From Sulfuritalea sp. (GTDB lineage: Bacteria; Pseudomonadota; Gammaproteobacteria; Burkholderiales; Rhodocyclaceae): a DNA stretch of 58,012 nt. Every line of letters begins with the position of its first letter. The stretch's first letter is position 1. Location of the stretch: NCBI GenBank assembly GCA_030247575.1, contig JAOTRV010000028.1, positions 1 through 58,012 on the forward strand, given 5' to 3'. A model generated the notes under the pieces. It was not told the origin of the DNA and did no database searches. It was given only the letters and a program-made list of their open reading frames with translations. A program made the position numbers and the translations under genes. Shown in pieces: positions 15,833 to 24,098 of this stretch.

Positions 15833-18800
15833 TCAAGCCAACGGCTGAAACAGCACGTCGAGATCGCCAGCGGTGATCAGATGGCTGCCGCCCTCGCCGC
15901 CTTCGCCGCCCTTCTTCATGAGCTGGTCGGCGAGGCCGCGCTTGCGGTCTTGCAGGGCGAGGATTTTTTCTTCGACCGTACCCTGCGTCATCAGCTTGTA
16001 CACGAACACCGGCTTGTGCTGGCCGATACGATGGGCGCGTGCCGTGGCCTGCTCTTCGACCGCCGGGTTCCACCAGGGATCGTAGTGGATCACGGTATCG
16101 GCGGCGGTCAGGTTGAGGCCGGTGCCGCCGGCCTTGAGGCTGATCAGGAACAGCGGGACGCGGCCCTCCTGAAAATCGTTGATCGGCGTTTCGCGGTCGC
16201 GTGTCTGGCCGGTGAGCTTGGCATAGAGGATGCCGCGCTTTTCCAGTTCGAGTTCGATCAATCCCAGCATCGAGGTGAATTGCGAGAACAGCAGCACCTT
16301 GCGGCCTTCGTCGAGCAATTCGTCGAGCATTTCCATCAGGGTCGCCAGCTTCGCCGAATGGGCATGGCCCTTCTTCACCAGCGCCTCGGCAGCGGGCAAC
16401 TGCACCAGGCGCGGATCGCAGCAGATCTGCCGCAGCTTCAGCAGCGCATCGAAAATCATGATCTGGCTGCGCCCCACGCCCTGTTCGGTCAGCACCAGGC
16501 GCAGCTTGCGGTCGAAGGCCACGCGCAGCGATTCGTACAGATCGCGCTGGCCGCCCTCGATCTCCACCCAGCGCACCATCTCGGTCCGCGGCGGCAGGTC
16601 CTTCAGCACCTGCTCCTTGGTCCGCCGCAGCAGGAAGGGCCGCACCCGCTCGGCGAGACGCGCCCGCAATTCTTCATCACCCAGCTTTTCGATCGGGGTG
16701 CGAAACACCTGGGTAAAGCGCTTGGCACCGCCGAGCAGGCCAGGCATCAGGAAATCGTACTGCGCCCAGAGTTCGCCCAGATGGTTCTCCAGCGGCGTGC
16801 CCGTCAGCGACAGGCGGTGACGCGCCCTCAGGCCGCGCGCCACCTGGTGCGACTGCGCCTTGGGATTCTTGATGAACTGGGCCTCGTCCATCACCAGCAG
16901 ATGGTATTCATGCGCCAGCAGGGTGTCGCGATCGCGCACCAGCAGCGGGTAGGTGGTCAGCACCAGGTCGGCGTCGGCGATTTCGTCGAAATGCCGGGCG
17001 CGGTCCTTGCCGTGCAGGATGAGCACCTTGAGGTCCGGCGCAAACTGCGCCGCCTCGTCGCGCCAGTTGGCCATCAGGCTGGTGGTGGCCACCACCAGGC
17101 TGGGGCGGTCCGCGCGCCCCGACGCCTTCTCAAGATGCAGGTGCGCCAGCGTCTGCACGGTCTTGCCCAGGCCCATGTCGTCGGCAAGAATGCCGGCGAG
17201 GCCGTATTCGCGCAGGAATTGCAGCCAGTCGAGGCCGATCTGCTGGTAGGGGCGCAGCGTCGCCGTGAATCCGGGCGCCGGGGCGCAACGGGTCATGCCG
17301 GAGAAATCGCGCAGGCGCTGGCCGAGGGCACGCAGCTCCTCGCCGCCTATCCATTGCGTCGGCAGATCGGCCAGCCCGGCCAGCGCCGCGGCGTTGTGGC
17401 GCGACAGGCGCGGCCGGTCCTCGTCGAGAAATTCGAGCAAAGGCAGCAGCCAGGCCTTCAGGCGCCCCGCCGGCACCGGCAGGATGCGCCGCGCATCGAG
17501 CGCCACCGGAAAGGTCTGGTTGTCTTCGAGGCCGCGCACGACGCCGAGCAAATCCGGCTCCTCGCGCAGCAGGCGCAGCAGCGGCGGCACCAGGCTCACG
17601 CGCTGCCCGTCGACCGTCACGCCCAGATCCAGATCGAACCAGTCGCTGCCGACCGACTCTTCGACCGCCACGAACCATTCTTCGGCCTGGGTGATGCAAT
17701 ACGGGAAATCCTCGGCAAAGACCACCGGGATGCCCTGGCGTTCCAGTTCGGGCACGCCTTCATTGAGGAAGGACAGCCAGCCCATGGCATCGTTGCGCAC
17801 CGGCATCAGGCCGTCTTCGGTGCCTTCGAGACGCTGGTAGTTGCCGAGACTGCGCTGCCAGCTTTCGAGACCGACGTCCTGCAGCAGATGCCAGACCCGG
17901 GCTTCGGTTTCGAGGTCGCGTTGCAAGGTTTGCCACTGTCCGCCGACCCGCTGCCGCATGAAGGGCGAAGGCCGCTCGCCGCCGACCACGGTCAGGCCGT
18001 GCGGATAGTCGAAATACAGCACCGCCAGCGCCAGATCGTCGTGCAGACGGCTCATGGCCATGTAGCGGAAGCGTCCCTGCGTCAGCACCAGGCGTGCGAA
18101 CGGCTTGCCGGCCGCCACCGCCTCGGGCGCATCGGGCAGCGGCAACGCCAGATGCCGCTCGCGCGCCAGGTCGGCGAGCTGCTGGCGCACCAGCGGCGCA
18201 TCGGCCTCGTTCAGCGGCGGGGCGGCCATCAGCTGCTGCAAAAGATGCGCCGACAAATCGGACTGCAATTCGCCAACTATGCCGGCCTCGCTGTCCAGAT
18301 AGAAAGGCGGCCAGGTCGGGATCATCTGCAGGGAGGCCGGCAGGTCGAAGGCCAGTTGCTGCAGGCCCGCCTGATTGTGGGTCCACGACAGGGCCAGCGG
18401 TCGCGGCGCCCCTTGCGCCAGAGGCAGTTCGACCAGGCCGTCGAAATACAGTCGTCCCGTGCGCAACGCCAGGCGCAACAGCAGGGCGCCCGTCTCGCCG
18501 GTCAGGTCGACGGTTTCATTGTAGAAATAGCCGCCGCCGGCCTGCAGCGCCAGAAACAGGCGCAAGGGCGGGATATCCTCATCGAGTATGAAGTCGCGAT
18601 GGCTGCGCGCGCTGCCGAGATCATAGGGCTGCGGACGGTAGACAGCCGGCTTGCCGAAGCCGCCCTTCTTCAGCGGACGACTCTTGCCCAGGCTGAGGCT
18701 GGGCGGATTCCCCGGCCGCAGCAGATAGACCACGCGCCCCTGGGCGGTCCTTGCAGCCGGCTCTTGCGCCTCCGGCTCGTCGAGCGAGCCGAGCCACGCC

Positions 18801-19195
18801 AGCGCCGCCGCGCTGGGCTCGGGATAGCCCGCGGCCGCCCCATCGGACCTCGCCCGGCGCGCGGCAAGATCGCCGATCTCCGCGGCCTGCCCCAGGGACA
18901 GCAGCGCCGCCACGACATGCTTGCAGTTCTCCCGCATTGGACACATGCAGGCGCTGTCGATGTCGACCAGCGCGCCGTCCTGATCCGTTTCCAGCCAGAG
19001 ATCGACCTCGTAAGGATTCAGGCGCGAGCCCTGGACATCGGCCTCGACATGGATTTCGCCGGGCGCCCGCTCCACATTTTTCATTCGTACGCGCCCTTCG
19101 GCGGCGTAAGCCTGCCCCCGTTGCACCGTCGCAGCGTCGAACAGCCCGGAAAACTCGGTCAGCACGTCGCGGTTGGCTAGAAGTTTGGCAATCAT
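15833..19195 (-). CDS. SWIM zinc-finger / SNF2-family helicase-like ATPase
   Basis: 1120 residues. The N-terminus carries a SWIM motif near residues 83-98 (CMCPMRENCKHVVAALL). A long middle region resembles bacterial SNF2_N-associated domains. The SNF2 ATPase core occupies the C-terminal 480 residues: ILADDMGLGKT (about 670), VMDEAQFIKNP (about 770), LSLTGTPLENHLGELWAQYDFL, LLFSQFTSMLGL and LKAGGTGLNLTAADTVIHYDPWWNP with AHRIGQ. Such proteins are RapA/HepA-like DNA translocases thought to remodel transcription or repair complexes. It stands alone, divergent from the MoxR operon across a 299-bp gap. Confidence 0.93.
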   Translation of the reverse strand: MIAKLLANRDVLTEFSGLFDAATVQRGQAYAAEGRVRMKNVERAPGEIHVEADVQGSRLNPYEVDLWLETDQDGALVDIDSACMCPMRENCKHVVAALLSLGQAAEIGDLAARRARSDGAAAGYPEPSAAALAWLGSLDEPEAQEPAARTAQGRVVYLLRPGNPPSLSLGKSRPLKKGGFGKPAVYRPQPYDLGSARSHRDFILDEDIPPLRLFLALQAGGGYFYNETVDLTGETGALLLRLALRTGRLYFDGLVELPLAQGAPRPLALSWTHNQAGLQQLAFDLPASLQMIPTWPPFYLDSEAGIVGELQSDLSAHLLQQLMAAPPLNEADAPLVRQQLADLARERHLALPLPDAPEAVAAGKPFARLVLTQGRFRYMAMSRLHDDLALAVLYFDYPHGLTVVGGERPSPFMRQRVGGQWQTLQRDLETEARVWHLLQDVGLESWQRSLGNYQRLEGTEDGLMPVRNDAMGWLSFLNEGVPELERQGIPVVFAEDFPYCITQAEEWFVAVEESVGSDWFDLDLGVTVDGQRVSLVPPLLRLLREEPDLLGVVRGLEDNQTFPVALDARRILPVPAGRLKAWLLPLLEFLDEDRPRLSRHNAAALAGLADLPTQWIGGEELRALGQRLRDFSGMTRCAPAPGFTATLRPYQQIGLDWLQFLREYGLAGILADDMGLGKTVQTLAHLHLEKASGRADRPSLVVATTSLMANWRDEAAQFAPDLKVLILHGKDRARHFDEIADADLVLTTYPLLVRDRDTLLAHEYHLLVMDEAQFIKNPKAQSHQVARGLRARHRLSLTGTPLENHLGELWAQYDFLMPGLLGGAKRFTQVFRTPIEKLGDEELRARLAERVRPFLLRRTKEQVLKDLPPRTEMVRWVEIEGGQRDLYESLRVAFDRKLRLVLTEQGVGRSQIMIFDALLKLRQICCDPRLVQLPAAEALVKKGHAHSAKLATLMEMLDELLDEGRKVLLFSQFTSMLGLIELELEKRGILYAKLTGQTRDRETPINDFQEGRVPLFLISLKAGGTGLNLTAADTVIHYDPWWNPAVEEQATARAHRIGQHKPVFVYKLMTQGTVEEKILALQDRKRGLADQLMKKGGEGGEGGSHLITAGDLDVLFQPLA

Positions 19196-19494
19196 TCAAT
19201 AAGGAGGGCTGTCGCGGTAGCGGGTCGGCGACCATAGCACATACCGTCGGCAGACGTGTTGCCGCCGCGTTGCCGACGCCGGCGACGCGGCAGATGGCGC
19301 CCGGCCGCGAGCATTGATTACTTTTTTCAACCCATTGATAAAAATATGTTTTCGATGAATGCGCCGGGATTTCGTATAGGCTATCCGCCGGATTGGCCGC
19401 GCCTTGCGAAAAACTGCGTCGGTAACGGGTTTTCGTTTCCGGTCGAGGCAGTTCGCGGCGTTTTCGAACCACAACACACCGATACTCACTGCCG
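19196..19494. other. Divergent intergenic region, SNF2 gene / MoxR operon
   Basis: 299 bp, AT-rich around 19320-19375, unlike its GC-rich flanks, so it probably holds both promoters. I see no convincing operator palindrome and no RNA gene. Confidence 0.4.
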
Positions 19495-20547
19495 ATGCGT
19501 CCCGCACAACTTTCCTTCGTCCTCGAGCGTGAATTCCTCAGCACCGCCGAGGGCCACCACACACCCGTCATGCTGTGGGGGCCGCCGGGCGTCGGCAAGT
19601 CGCAGATCGTGGCCCAGGTCGCCGCGCGCAACGCGGCCCCGGTGATCGACATCCGCCTGTCGCAGATGGAGCCCTCCGACCTGCGCGGCATTCCCTTCCG
19701 CGTCGGCGACACGGTCGAGTGGGCCGTGCCGGCGCTGCTGCCGAGCGAATCCCGCCACGGCCCGCGCGGCGTGCTGTTCCTCGACGAGATCACCTCGGCC
19801 CCACCCGCCGTGGCCGCCGCCGCCTATCAGCTGATCCTCGACCGGCGGCTGGGCGAATACCGCATTCCCGACGGCTGGGCGATCTTCGCCGCCGGCAACC
19901 GCCAGGGCGATCGCGGCGTCACCTATGCCATGCCGGCGCCGCTGGCCAACCGCTTCTCGCACTTCGAGGTCGACGTGAACCTCGACGACTGGGCCCACTG
20001 GGCCTACGCCAACGGCATCGACGAGCGGCTGATCGGCTTCCTCCGCTTCAAGCCCGAGCTGATTTTCGATTTCGACCCGACCAGGACGCTGGCCGGCGAG
20101 ATGGCCTTCCCCAGCCCGCGCTCGTGGGAGTTCGCCCACCGCGCGTTACGCAAGTTCGGCGACCATCCCGAGCTGCTCGCCGGCGCGCTCGCCGCCTGCG
20201 TCGGCCAGGCGGCAGGCATCGAATGCGCCGCCTGGATCGACAGCCTCGACCGCCTGCCCGACCTCGACGCCATCGTCGCGGGCCGCGACGCTGCCGTGCC
20301 GGCCGAAATCGACCTGCAGTACGCCGTCGCCGCGGCGCTGGCCGGCCGCGCGCTGCGGGCCAAGGGAACGCCGGCGGCGGCCCAGGTGTGGGGCAACATC
20401 CTCGACTACGCGCAACGCCTGCCGCTCAAGGAAATGGGCGTGATGCTGGTGTTCGACATGCATCGCGGCATCGGTTCCCCGCTGTTCGCCGTGCCGCAGT
20501 TCGCCGGCTGGGCCAATGCGGTGGCGGACGTGATGCTCTATGAGTGA
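19495..20547 (+). CDS. MoxR-like AAA+ ATPase
   Basis: 350 residues. Walker A WGPPGVGKSQIV (about residue 29), Walker B GVLFLDEITSAPP, sensor 1 FAAGNRQGD and the AMPAPLANRFSHFEV segment place it in the MoxR/RavA branch of AAA+ chaperones. These usually act with a VWA protein to insert cofactors or remodel complexes. It overlaps the next gene by 8 bp and leads a tight four-gene operon. Confidence 0.9.
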   Translation: MRPAQLSFVLEREFLSTAEGHHTPVMLWGPPGVGKSQIVAQVAARNAAPVIDIRLSQMEPSDLRGIPFRVGDTVEWAVPALLPSESRHGPRGVLFLDEITSAPPAVAAAAYQLILDRRLGEYRIPDGWAIFAAGNRQGDRGVTYAMPAPLANRFSHFEVDVNLDDWAHWAYANGIDERLIGFLRFKPELIFDFDPTRTLAGEMAFPSPRSWEFAHRALRKFGDHPELLAGALAACVGQAAGIECAAWIDSLDRLPDLDAIVAGRDAAVPAEIDLQYAVAAALAGRALRAKGTPAAAQVWGNILDYAQRLPLKEMGVMLVFDMHRGIGSPLFAVPQFAGWANAVADVMLYE

Positions 20548-21775
20548 GTCGGCCGCGGACAAGCTCGCGGCAGCGCGCACCAGGCTCATCCTCGACAAGC
20601 CCTTCCTCGGCGCGCTGGTGCTGCGGCTGCCGCTGGTCGCGGCCGGCGCCTGGTGCCGCACCACCGGCACCGACGCGAAGAAGCTCTATTACAACCCGAA
20701 CTGGGTAGACTCGCTCTCCACCGCCGAGGTGCAATTCGCGCTGGCGCACGAGGCGCTGCATTGCGCGCTCGGCCACTTCGCGCGGCGCGGCCACCGCGTG
20801 CAACGCAAGTGGGATCTCGCCTGCGATTTCGCCATCAACCCGTTGTTGATCGACGAAGGCCTCAAGCCGCCGCTGGGCTCGCAGGTACTCTCGCTCTATC
20901 GCGGCATGGCGGCCGAGGAAATCTACCCCTGCCTCGATGACAGCTTCGACAACGAAACCCTCGACGACCATTCCTGGGACGGCGACGATGGGGGCCAGGG
21001 CGGCGACGCAAACGCAAACGGCGGCGCCCCGCCCCCGCCGGGCGCCGGCGCCGGCGACACGCCGCAGAAGCCGCCCGCCGGAAGCACGGCGGATGAACCG
21101 GGCGAAGGCCCGCCGCCACCGCTTTCAGCAAGGGAAAAGGAACAATTGCAGCAGCAATGGCAGCGCCACCTTGCGGGCGCAGCGCAGCGCGCGCGCAAGG
21201 CCGGCAAGCTCTCGGGCAATCTGGCGCGGCTGGTCGAATCCGCGCTGGCGCCGCAGGTGTCGTGGCGCGCCGCGCTGGCGCAGTACCTGTCGCAGGCCGC
21301 GCGCGACGACTACAGCTGGCAGCGGCCGTCGCGGCGCACCGGCGAAAGCTCGGGCGAGGTGATCTGGCCGAGCCTGCGCAGCCATGCCGGCGATATTTTC
21401 GTGGCGCTCGACACTTCCGGTTCGATCGCCGACGCCGACCTGGCGCAGTTCGTCGGCGAACTCAATGCCATCAAGGGCACACTGCCGGTGCGCGTCACGC
21501 TGGTGGCCTGCGATGCAGCGCTGGCGCCCGATGCCCCCTGGGTCTGCGAGCCCTGGCAGGAGTTGCGCCTGCCGCGCAAGTTCGAGGGCGGCGGCGGCAC
21601 CGCCTTCGCCCCGGTGTTCGAGTGGATCGAGCGGGAGGCCGCCCATCCCGATGCGCTGGTCTATTTCACCGACGGCGAAGCCGAGTTCCCCAAGCTGGCA
21701 CCCAGCTATCCGGTACTGTGGCTGGTCAAGGGCAAGGCGCCGGTACCCTGGGGCAGACGGATCCAGCTCAATTGA
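20540..21775 (+). CDS. VWA-like protein with N-terminal metallopeptidase-type domain (DUF2201)
   Basis: 411 residues. The N-terminal half has a zinc-metallopeptidase signature FALAHEALHCALGH (HExxH) with a downstream DLACDFAINPLL. A Pro/Gly/Asp-rich linker follows (about 150-215). The C-terminal half is a von Willebrand A-like domain with the MIDAS motif DTSGSI and a late FTDGEAEFP. This is the usual partner of the MoxR ATPase encoded directly upstream. It likely forms a metal-dependent adaptor. Substrate unknown. Confidence 0.87.
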   Translation: MSESAADKLAAARTRLILDKPFLGALVLRLPLVAAGAWCRTTGTDAKKLYYNPNWVDSLSTAEVQFALAHEALHCALGHFARRGHRVQRKWDLACDFAINPLLIDEGLKPPLGSQVLSLYRGMAAEEIYPCLDDSFDNETLDDHSWDGDDGGQGGDANANGGAPPPPGAGAGDTPQKPPAGSTADEPGEGPPPPLSAREKEQLQQQWQRHLAGAAQRARKAGKLSGNLARLVESALAPQVSWRAALAQYLSQAARDDYSWQRPSRRTGESSGEVIWPSLRSHAGDIFVALDTSGSIADADLAQFVGELNAIKGTLPVRVTLVACDAALAPDAPWVCEPWQELRLPRKFEGGGGTAFAPVFEWIEREAAHPDALVYFTDGEAEFPKLAPSYPVLWLVKGKAPVPWGRRIQLN

Positions 21776-22836
21776 AAGCCGAGCTCACCGCGGAAGACGC
21801 GCTGCGTCTCAACGTATTGCTGGCCGGCGAGGTACACGCCGTGCGCATCGACGAAGGCGCGATGACCCTGTACGCCCTGACGCCGAAGGGCGAAGCGCGG
21901 ATCGGCCTGCACCCGAACTGCCGCCCCGACCTCTACGCGATGCGCGTGCGCGAACTGCTCGGCGGCCACGCCCTGGGCTCGCCCGGCGGCTACCCGGTGC
22001 ATCTGCGGCGCTGGACGCGCACGGGCCACGCCAACCCGAAGAATCTCGCGGCGCTGCTCAAACTCGGCGAACCCGAAGCGGTGACCGCCGTCGCGCTGGC
22101 GTCTACTCTCGACGACGAGCTGGCGCGCCGCGCCTGGTGGGCCTTGCCGACCATGGAGACGGCGCGCTACATGCTGGGCCACGAGGCCGTGCGCCGGGGC
22201 ACGATGGGCAAGGTGCTGGCCGATTTCCTGATCGAGCATCTGGCATTCGAGGAAGATCCGATTCAGGCCATGAATTCGATCCGCGCCGTGATCGCCGCCG
22301 ATCTGCTCGATGCGGCCGCCGGCGAACAGCTCTGGGCCAAGGCCAGGCGCCGGCCGCACTACCTCATCGGCTTCCTCGAACATCGCCCCGACACCCTGCC
22401 CGCCGCTCCGGAACGCGCCGTGCCGGCGGCGGTGCAGGCACGCGCCCTGGCCGGCGACCCATGGGCCGCGCTGCTGGAGCGCTGCCGTGCGCCGAGCGGC
22501 CAGAGTTTTCTCGCCGCGGCCGAACTGGCATTGGAGAAGCCGCCGGCGCACGAGGCCGTGTATCTGCTGCTCGACATCCTTGGCGGCTATTTTTCCGCGT
22601 TGCGCGGACTCGAACCGCCGGCGGATCTGGCCGACCTCGCCGGCCCGGGCGACCCGACCGACGATTGGCGCGGCGAAATCGAGGCGATGGCCGCCTTGTC
22701 GCGGGTCTCGAATGCCGCCGCGGTGCCCATCCTGACCCGCACCACCGCCGTGGGACCCCTGATGCGGCGCCATCTCGAACCGCTGTTCCTGCCCATCCTC
22801 GGGCATATCCGTGTGCTGCGCGGAGTCGCCTCGTGA
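21772..22836 (+). CDS. DsrS-like conserved soluble protein
   Basis: 354 residues from a TTG start at 21772 that overlaps the preceding stop (TTGA). The frame stays open upstream but there it only shadows the VWA gene. Motifs include ELTAEDALRLNVLLAGEVHAVRIDEG, RVRELLGGHALGSPGGYPVHLRRWTR and LDDELARRAWWALPTMETARYML. From memory this resembles proteins annotated as sulfur reduction protein DsrS, a cytoplasmic protein of unknown action linked to the dsr system of purple sulfur bacteria. That recollection needs a search. No membrane segment or signal peptide. Coupled to genes on both sides. Confidence 0.65.
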   Translation: MKAELTAEDALRLNVLLAGEVHAVRIDEGAMTLYALTPKGEARIGLHPNCRPDLYAMRVRELLGGHALGSPGGYPVHLRRWTRTGHANPKNLAALLKLGEPEAVTAVALASTLDDELARRAWWALPTMETARYMLGHEAVRRGTMGKVLADFLIEHLAFEEDPIQAMNSIRAVIAADLLDAAAGEQLWAKARRRPHYLIGFLEHRPDTLPAAPERAVPAAVQARALAGDPWAALLERCRAPSGQSFLAAAELALEKPPAHEAVYLLLDILGGYFSALRGLEPPADLADLAGPGDPTDDWRGEIEAMAALSRVSNAAAVPILTRTTAVGPLMRRHLEPLFLPILGHIRVLRGVAS

Positions 22837-23093
22837 AGGGCGGCATCTATCTCGATCCCGAGGCGCCGCAACTGGTTCAGGCGCGCTTCGCCGTGGTCAA
22901 TGTCAGGCGCGGCTCGCGCAAGCGCTTTCCCGAATCCTGCGTCGAGGTGATGCCCGACGCGGCGGCGGCGCTGGCGGCGGCCGACCCGGCGCAGAATCAG
23001 CACGCCGCCGAGGTGATGGGCCCGTCGCGCTCTTCCGAAGGCATCCGCCTCTATTATCTGGTGCGCTGGCTGGATTCACCGGATGCCGGATAG
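22833..23093 (+). CDS. Small conserved protein, last gene of MoxR/VWA operon
   Basis: 86 residues from a GTG that overlaps the previous stop (GTGA). The sequence is KGGIYLDPEAPQLVQARFAV, then a basic stretch and a C-terminal GIRLYYLVRWLD. No recognised domain. The strict coupling to the DsrS-like gene supports that it is real and works with it. Confidence 0.6.
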   Translation: MKGGIYLDPEAPQLVQARFAVVNVRRGSRKRFPESCVEVMPDAAAALAAADPAQNQHAAEVMGPSRSSEGIRLYYLVRWLDSPDAG

Positions 23094-23201
23094 CTGCCGG
23101 ACGCAGTTGCATAGGCGCTAACCACTGATCGATCCGAAAAATCGTCCTAAGCAATTGATCGAAAGCGAGTTCTGCTACAAGCTTGTCCGGGCATGGAATT
23201 T

Positions 23202-23228
23202 GTATGAGGTTTTGGCTAGACTTCATAC
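23202..23228 (+). promoter_or_regulatory. NikR operator in front of the nickel-uptake genes
   Basis: Perfect half-sites GTATGA (23202-23207) and TCATAC (23223-23228) are separated by 15 bp; the E. coli nik operator has the same half-sites 16 bp apart. The box lies 27 bp before the permease ATG, and nikR itself is at 26878-27360. Nickel-bound NikR should repress here. Confidence 0.85.
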
Positions 23229-23255
23229 CATTCATTGCCGAAAGCCCCGTTGCCC

Positions 23256-24077
23256 ATGGATCTGCCCAACGACTGGATCGCCCTCCTCGCCCTGGTGTTC
23301 ATCCTCGGCGCCAAGCACGGGCTCGATGCCGACCACCTGGCCACCATCGACGGGCTGACGCGCTACAACCTGCGCATCGCCCCTGCCCGCGCCCGCTGGT
23401 GCGGCTCGCTGTTCTCCCTCGGCCATGGCGCCATCGTCATGCTGATTGCGCTGGGCGTCGGCTTGGCCTCGACACACTGGGCGGTGCCGGAGTGGATGGA
23501 AGACCTCGGCACCTGGATTTCCATCGGTTTCCTGACGCTGCTCGGCATCCTCAACCTGCGCGCCGTGCTGATGGCGCCGGCCGGCGACATGGTGGCCACC
23601 ATCGGCATCAAGGCCGGCCTGTTGCGCCGCCTGCAGGCCACCTCGCATCCCCTGGCGATTGCCGCCGTGGGCTCGCTGTTCGCGCTCTCCTTCGACACCA
23701 TGAGCCAGGCTGCATTGTTCGCCGTCACCGCCACGCAGCATGGCGGCGTCGCCCACGCCCTGATCCTCGGGCTGGCGTTCACCATCGGCATGCTGCTCGC
23801 CGACGGCGCCAACGGCCTGTGGATCGCCCGTCTGCTGCGCCGTGCCGACCACCGCGCGCGCATCGCTTCCCGCGTCATGGGGCTGATGGTCGCCGCCATC
23901 AGCTTTGCCGTGGCCGGCTTCGGCCTCGCACGCTGGCTGCATGCCGACGTCTCGCAATGGTATGAAGGCAAGGAGTTGCTGGTCGGCGCGGCAGTGATTG
24001 CCCTGCTGGCCGCGAGCTTCGTGATCGGCACCTGGCTGGCGCGCAGCTCGCGCCTCGCCGCTGCCGTGTCCGACTGA
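23256..24077 (+). CDS. NiCoT-family nickel/cobalt permease (HoxN/NixA-like)
   Basis: About 273 residues from ATG 23256; a TTG at 23235 lies 21 bp upstream in frame. The family signature in the first loop is AKHGLDADHLATIDGLTR, containing the HxxxxDH metal motif. Further signature segments are GSLFSLGHGAIVM and GSLFALSFDTMSQAALFAVTA. Six to eight hydrophobic helices are visible. It imports Ni2+ across the inner membrane. The NikR box upstream and the adjacent hydrogenases argue for nickel over cobalt. Followed 21 bp later by the TonB receptor gene. Confidence 0.92.
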   Translation: MDLPNDWIALLALVFILGAKHGLDADHLATIDGLTRYNLRIAPARARWCGSLFSLGHGAIVMLIALGVGLASTHWAVPEWMEDLGTWISIGFLTLLGILNLRAVLMAPAGDMVATIGIKAGLLRRLQATSHPLAIAAVGSLFALSFDTMSQAALFAVTATQHGGVAHALILGLAFTIGMLLADGANGLWIARLLRRADHRARIASRVMGLMVAAISFAVAGFGLARWLHADVSQWYEGKELLVGAAVIALLAASFVIGTWLARSSRLAAAVSD

Positions 24078-24098
24078 TCTCTTTTTTTGGGCCGAATT

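Noticed and set aside
15824-19180. 1118-codon plus-strand frame exactly opposite the SNF2 gene
   Set aside because: Mirrors the SNF2 frame codon for codon; Gln/Arg/His/Leu-rich with no domain.
19250-19290. Possible degenerate repeat copy upstream of the MoxR operon
   Set aside because: Matches only CGCCG and a few scattered bases in very GC-rich sequence.
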